Assembly: GCA_964517215.1 (NCBI GenBank)
Contig: CAZFBR010000157.1
Location: forward strand, 1 to 8,422
Reading direction: 5' to 3'
Source: CAZFBR01 sp035353495 [NCBI: uncultured bacterium]
Lineage (GTDB): Bacteria > DAOPZR01
Length of the DNA stretch: 8,422 bases
In this document: positions 6,321 to 8,422 of the stretch, piece after piece
Position numbering within the stretch: position 1 is the first letter of the stretch
Layout of the letters: every line of letters begins with the position of its first letter
Position numbers and translations under genes: made by a program
Notes under the pieces: model-generated
The model's input: the letters and a program-made list of their open reading frames with translations, nothing else
The model's database searches: none
Told to the model about the DNA's origin: nothing

Positions 6321-8069
6321 GTGAACAACAGCGAGCAGCTCAAGGCGGCGCTGCGGGCGCAGCTGGGTCCGGCGGCGGCAGGACTTGATCTTGACGCGGT
6401 GGTGGCGGCGGCACTTGCCGGGTCCGCGCCCGCGGCTCCGGTGCCGGTGGCCGGCGCCGATGCGGACGGTTTCTGCCTGCTCTACCAGAAACGGGACGGC
6501 CAGTACCTGAGTGTGCACGCGCCGGCACCCGGCGGCCGGCCGCTGGGCGCCGACGAACTGCTGGATGAGCTGAAAAAAAAGCGGCTGTTCAACATCGACC
6601 GCGGCGAACTGGACGAGCAGCTGGCCCGGGCGGACGGCAGCGCGCGCCGCATTTCGTCTTTTGTCGACGACTGCAAGAACCTGGGCGAGGCGCCCAGCCT
6701 CAAGGTGGCGCAGGACGAGATGGCGGTGTGGCTGACGGTGCCGCAGGGGTTGTGGCCGGAACTGCTGCCGACGGTGACCAGACAGCTGCGCGAGGACGAG
6801 CGGGTGGTGCACGGCATTCTCGAGCGCAAGCTGGCGGCGCTGGCGGCGCTGGTGCGCGAGGAAACGGCGGTATTCCGCAATGCGGTGGTGGCGCGCGGCA
6901 CCCCGCCCACGCGCGGGGTGACGGCGCGGCTGCGCTATGAATTCGACACGCACAAGGGGCCGGTGCCGCTGCCGCTGCCCGACGGCCGGGTCAGCTATTA
7001 TCAGCTCAATCTGATCAAGAACGTGCGCAAGGACCAGACCCTGGCGATCAAGTATCCCGCCGGGCTGGGCGAGCCGGGGCTGACGGTGCGCGGCCAGGTG
7101 GTCCCGCCCCTGCGCGGCCGCGATGTGAAGCTGCTGCCCGGCCAGAACGTCAAGACCACCGCGGACGGACTGAAATTCTTCGCCGCCGCCAGCGGACACG
7201 CGCATGGCGACGCCAGCGTGGTCAGCGTGGACAACATCTATACCGTTGCCGGCGATGTCGATTATGCCACCGGCAACATTGACATTGACGGCACGGTGGT
7301 GATCACCGGCTGGGTGCGCACCGGGTTTTCCGTGCAGGCTGCGGGGGACATTGAGATCCTCGGCGGGGTTGAGGGCGCCACCGTGGTCTCGCGCGGCGGC
7401 TCGATCATGGTGCATGGCGGGGTGCTGGGGGGCGGCCGGGCGCGGCTTGAAGCGCGCTACGACATCACCGCCAACCATGCGGAAAGCGCCTGGCTGTCGG
7501 CGCGCCGGCAGGTCAAGATCAAGGATTCGCTGCTGCACTCGCTGACCCTGGCGGGCGGCAGCGTGCAGGTGTTCGAGAAGAAGGGGGCGATCATCGGCGG
7601 CATTGTGCGGGCGCGCGGCAGCATCCTGGCCAAGCAGGTCGGGGGCGAAGGCGGCGCCAGGACGGAACTGCGCATCGAGAACAGCGAAGGCCAGGCCCTG
7701 CTCGACGAGCTGGAGCTGATCGACAAGAAACTGGCGCAGCTCACCGTGGAACGGCGCGGCACGGAGCGCATGGTGGCCGGGCGGCTGGGCGCGCGCGCGG
7801 CGGAGAACGGCGAAGCGGAGCGGGACATGCAGGATCTGGTGCGCTTTTCCGACCTGGAAACGAAAATCCGCATGTACGAAACGCGCCGCGCCGAACTGCG
7901 CCGCGGCCTGCAGCTGCCGGCGCGCGCCAACATCAAGGTGAAGGATGTGGTCATGCCCGGCACGACGGTCAGTTTTGCCGGCCGGCAGCTCGTCCTCAAC
8001 GAGCGCCACCAGTACGTCACGTTTTACTGCCGGGAAGACGAGATCCGCTTCCTGCCCTTCACGGAGTAG
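6321..8069 (+). CDS. FapA/DUF342 family protein
   Basis: This 582-residue protein matches the FapA (DUF342) family. An N-terminal region has the family pattern SLKVAQDEMAVWLTV (126-140), ARGTPPTRGV (191-200) and DGRVSYYQLNLIKNV (221-235). A glycine-rich right-handed beta-helix follows at about 306-440, with rungs such as GDVDYATGNIDIDG and AAGDIEILGGVEGA. A charged coiled-coil segment at about 455-530 and a short beta tail end it. FapA has been linked to flagellar assembly and polar localisation in Vibrio, but many members occur without flagella and the biochemical role is unclear. No signal peptide is present, so it is probably cytoplasmic. GTG at 6321 is the first possible start after the in-frame TAG of the HDOD gene. 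No clear Shine-Dalgarno sequence precedes it, so coupling to the HDOD gene is likely. No flagellar gene is in this window, so a flagellar role is not supported locally. Confidence 0.9.
   Translation: MNNSEQLKAALRAQLGPAAAGLDLDAVVAAALAGSAPAAPVPVAGADADGFCLLYQKRDGQYLSVHAPAPGGRPLGADELLDELKKKRLFNIDRGELDEQLARADGSARRISSFVDDCKNLGEAPSLKVAQDEMAVWLTVPQGLWPELLPTVTRQLREDERVVHGILERKLAALAALVREETAVFRNAVVARGTPPTRGVTARLRYEFDTHKGPVPLPLPDGRVSYYQLNLIKNVRKDQTLAIKYPAGLGEPGLTVRGQVVPPLRGRDVKLLPGQNVKTTADGLKFFAAASGHAHGDASVVSVDNIYTVAGDVDYATGNIDIDGTVVITGWVRTGFSVQAAGDIEILGGVEGATVVSRGGSIMVHGGVLGGGRARLEARYDITANHAESAWLSARRQVKIKDSLLHSLTLAGGSVQVFEKKGAIIGGIVRARGSILAKQVGGEGGARTELRIENSEGQALLDELELIDKKLAQLTVERRGTERMVAGRLGARAAENGEAERDMQDLVRFSDLETKIRMYETRRAELRRGLQLPARANIKVKDVVMPGTTVSFAGRQLVLNERHQYVTFYCREDEIRFLPFTE
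6575..6581 (+). other. In-frame A AAA AAG slippery heptamer in the FapA gene
   Basis: A run of eight A followed by G (6573-6581) encodes Lys85-Lys86-Lys87. In the zero frame it reads A AAA AAG, the heptamer used for -1 frameshifting in E. coli dnaX. A -1 shift would read on to a TGA at 6938-6940, giving a protein of about 200 residues. No good upstream Shine-Dalgarno stimulator at the dnaX spacing is evident. The motif is certain; any function is speculative. Confidence 0.3.
8063..8066 (+). promoter_or_regulatory. Ribosome binding site for moaA
   Basis: GGAG inside the last codons of the FapA gene lies 10 bases before the ATG at 8077. This supports that ATG as the moaA start and continued translation from the same transcript. 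Confidence 0.6.
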
Positions 8070-8076
8070 CCGGACC

Positions 8077-8422
8077 ATGCTGCGTGACCCGTGCGGCCGC
8101 ACCATCGACTATCTGCGCATCGCGGTGACTGACTACTGCAACCTGCGCTGCCGCTATTGCCTGCCCGCCGGCGAACCGGTGCGGTTGCGGCATGAGGACT
8201 GTTTGCGCTTCGAGGAAATGACTGCCGTGGCGCGCGCTTTTGTTGCTTTGGGCGGGCGCAAACTGCGCCTGACGGGGGGGGAGCCGCTGCGCAAGCGCAA
8301 TCTGCCGGCGCTGGTGCGCCAGCTGGCGGCGCTGACGCCGCGCCCGGAACTGGTGCTGACCACGAACGGCACGCTGCTGGCCGCGCAGGCGGCCGCACTC
8401 GCCGCAGCGGGCCTGCAGCGGG
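8077..8422 (+). CDS. moaA: GTP 3',8-cyclase MoaA (3' end missing)
   Basis: The first 115 codons are present; the gene runs off the right edge. MoaA is the radical SAM enzyme that, with MoaC, turns GTP into cyclic pyranopterin monophosphate, the first stage of molybdenum cofactor synthesis in the cytoplasm. The sequence shows GRTIDYLRIAVTDYCNLRC, with the [4Fe-4S]/SAM cluster motif CxxxCxxC at C21, C25 and C28. It then shows LRLTGGEPLRKR, with the SAM-contacting GGE at 67-69, and LTTNGTLL at 94-101, all in the usual MoaA order and spacing. R14 and K62 align with positions that I recall as GTP-contacting in the Staphylococcus enzyme. The usual TDRCN and YCMP are TDYCN and YCLP here, mild deviations. 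The C-terminal second cluster that defines MoaA fully is outside the window. It starts 7 bases after the FapA gene and looks functionally unrelated to its neighbours. Confidence 0.88.
   Translation, partial: MLRDPCGRTIDYLRIAVTDYCNLRCRYCLPAGEPVRLRHEDCLRFEEMTAVARAFVALGGRKLRLTGGEPLRKRNLPALVRQLAALTPRPELVLTTNGTLLAAQAAALAAAGLQR

Larger units (their letters stand above)
1..8422 (+). other. Single-strand gene array, probable operon
   Basis: All seven genes point the same way, with junctions of +12, -4, +4, +22, +9 and +7 bases. None of the gaps has room for a usual promoter plus terminator. The first five junctions keep four envelope proteins and two signalling/scaffold proteins together, and moaA may simply be carried on the same transcript. 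Both ends of the unit lie outside the window. Confidence 0.7.

Noticed and set aside
5706-8105. A 799-codon open frame on the minus strand across the HDOD and FapA genes
   Set aside because: It is codon-aligned with the sense genes, so it is interrupted only where they use TTA, CTA or TCA codons, which are rare at this GC content; it ends at a TCA serine codon at 5706-5708. The Arg/His/Gln-rich translation shows no domain.

Overview
The window is a GC-rich stretch, all coded on the plus strand, with seven genes packed head to tail. Junctions range from a 4-base overlap to a 22-base gap, so it reads as one operon or part of one. I see no RNA gene, mobile element, CRISPR array or stand-alone promoter or terminator, and no gene-free stretch longer than 22 bases. 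A lipobox protein with the BamD/CpoB type of repeat, two Sec-type signal peptides and a LysM domain point to a diderm (Gram-negative) bacterium. The phylum cannot be fixed from the sequence. The style (many TPR proteins, HDOD plus FapA, very high GC) would fit a Verrucomicrobiota/Kiritimatiellota/Lentisphaerota-type or deltaproteobacterial genome, but that is a weak guess.

Bases 1-5419 are an envelope block of four genes. First is the 3' part of a TPR-LysM-TPR protein. Next is a secreted protein with seven regularly spaced TPRs, a Pro/Ala linker, a long coiled coil and a C-terminal ComEA-like helix-hairpin-helix (HhH) domain. Third is a small secreted coiled-coil protein with the same kind of HhH domain. 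Fourth is a TPR lipoprotein of BamD/CpoB type. All four are predicted to act outside the cytoplasm and carry protein-binding modules, so they may form one periplasmic assembly.

Bases 5442-8069 hold two probable cytoplasmic proteins: an HDOD-domain regulator and a FapA/DUF342 beta-helix protein. Both lie in the same reading frame, separated by one TAG and three codons. Bases 8077-8422 are the start of moaA (GTP 3',8-cyclase, molybdenum cofactor synthesis), which runs off the window.

The most interesting part is the block at 1775-4359, where two adjacent, translationally overlapping secreted proteins end in related HhH domains. Each has kept a glycine-bearing hairpin that the other has lost. 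Whether this is a DNA-handling module or a protein-protein scaffold is open.
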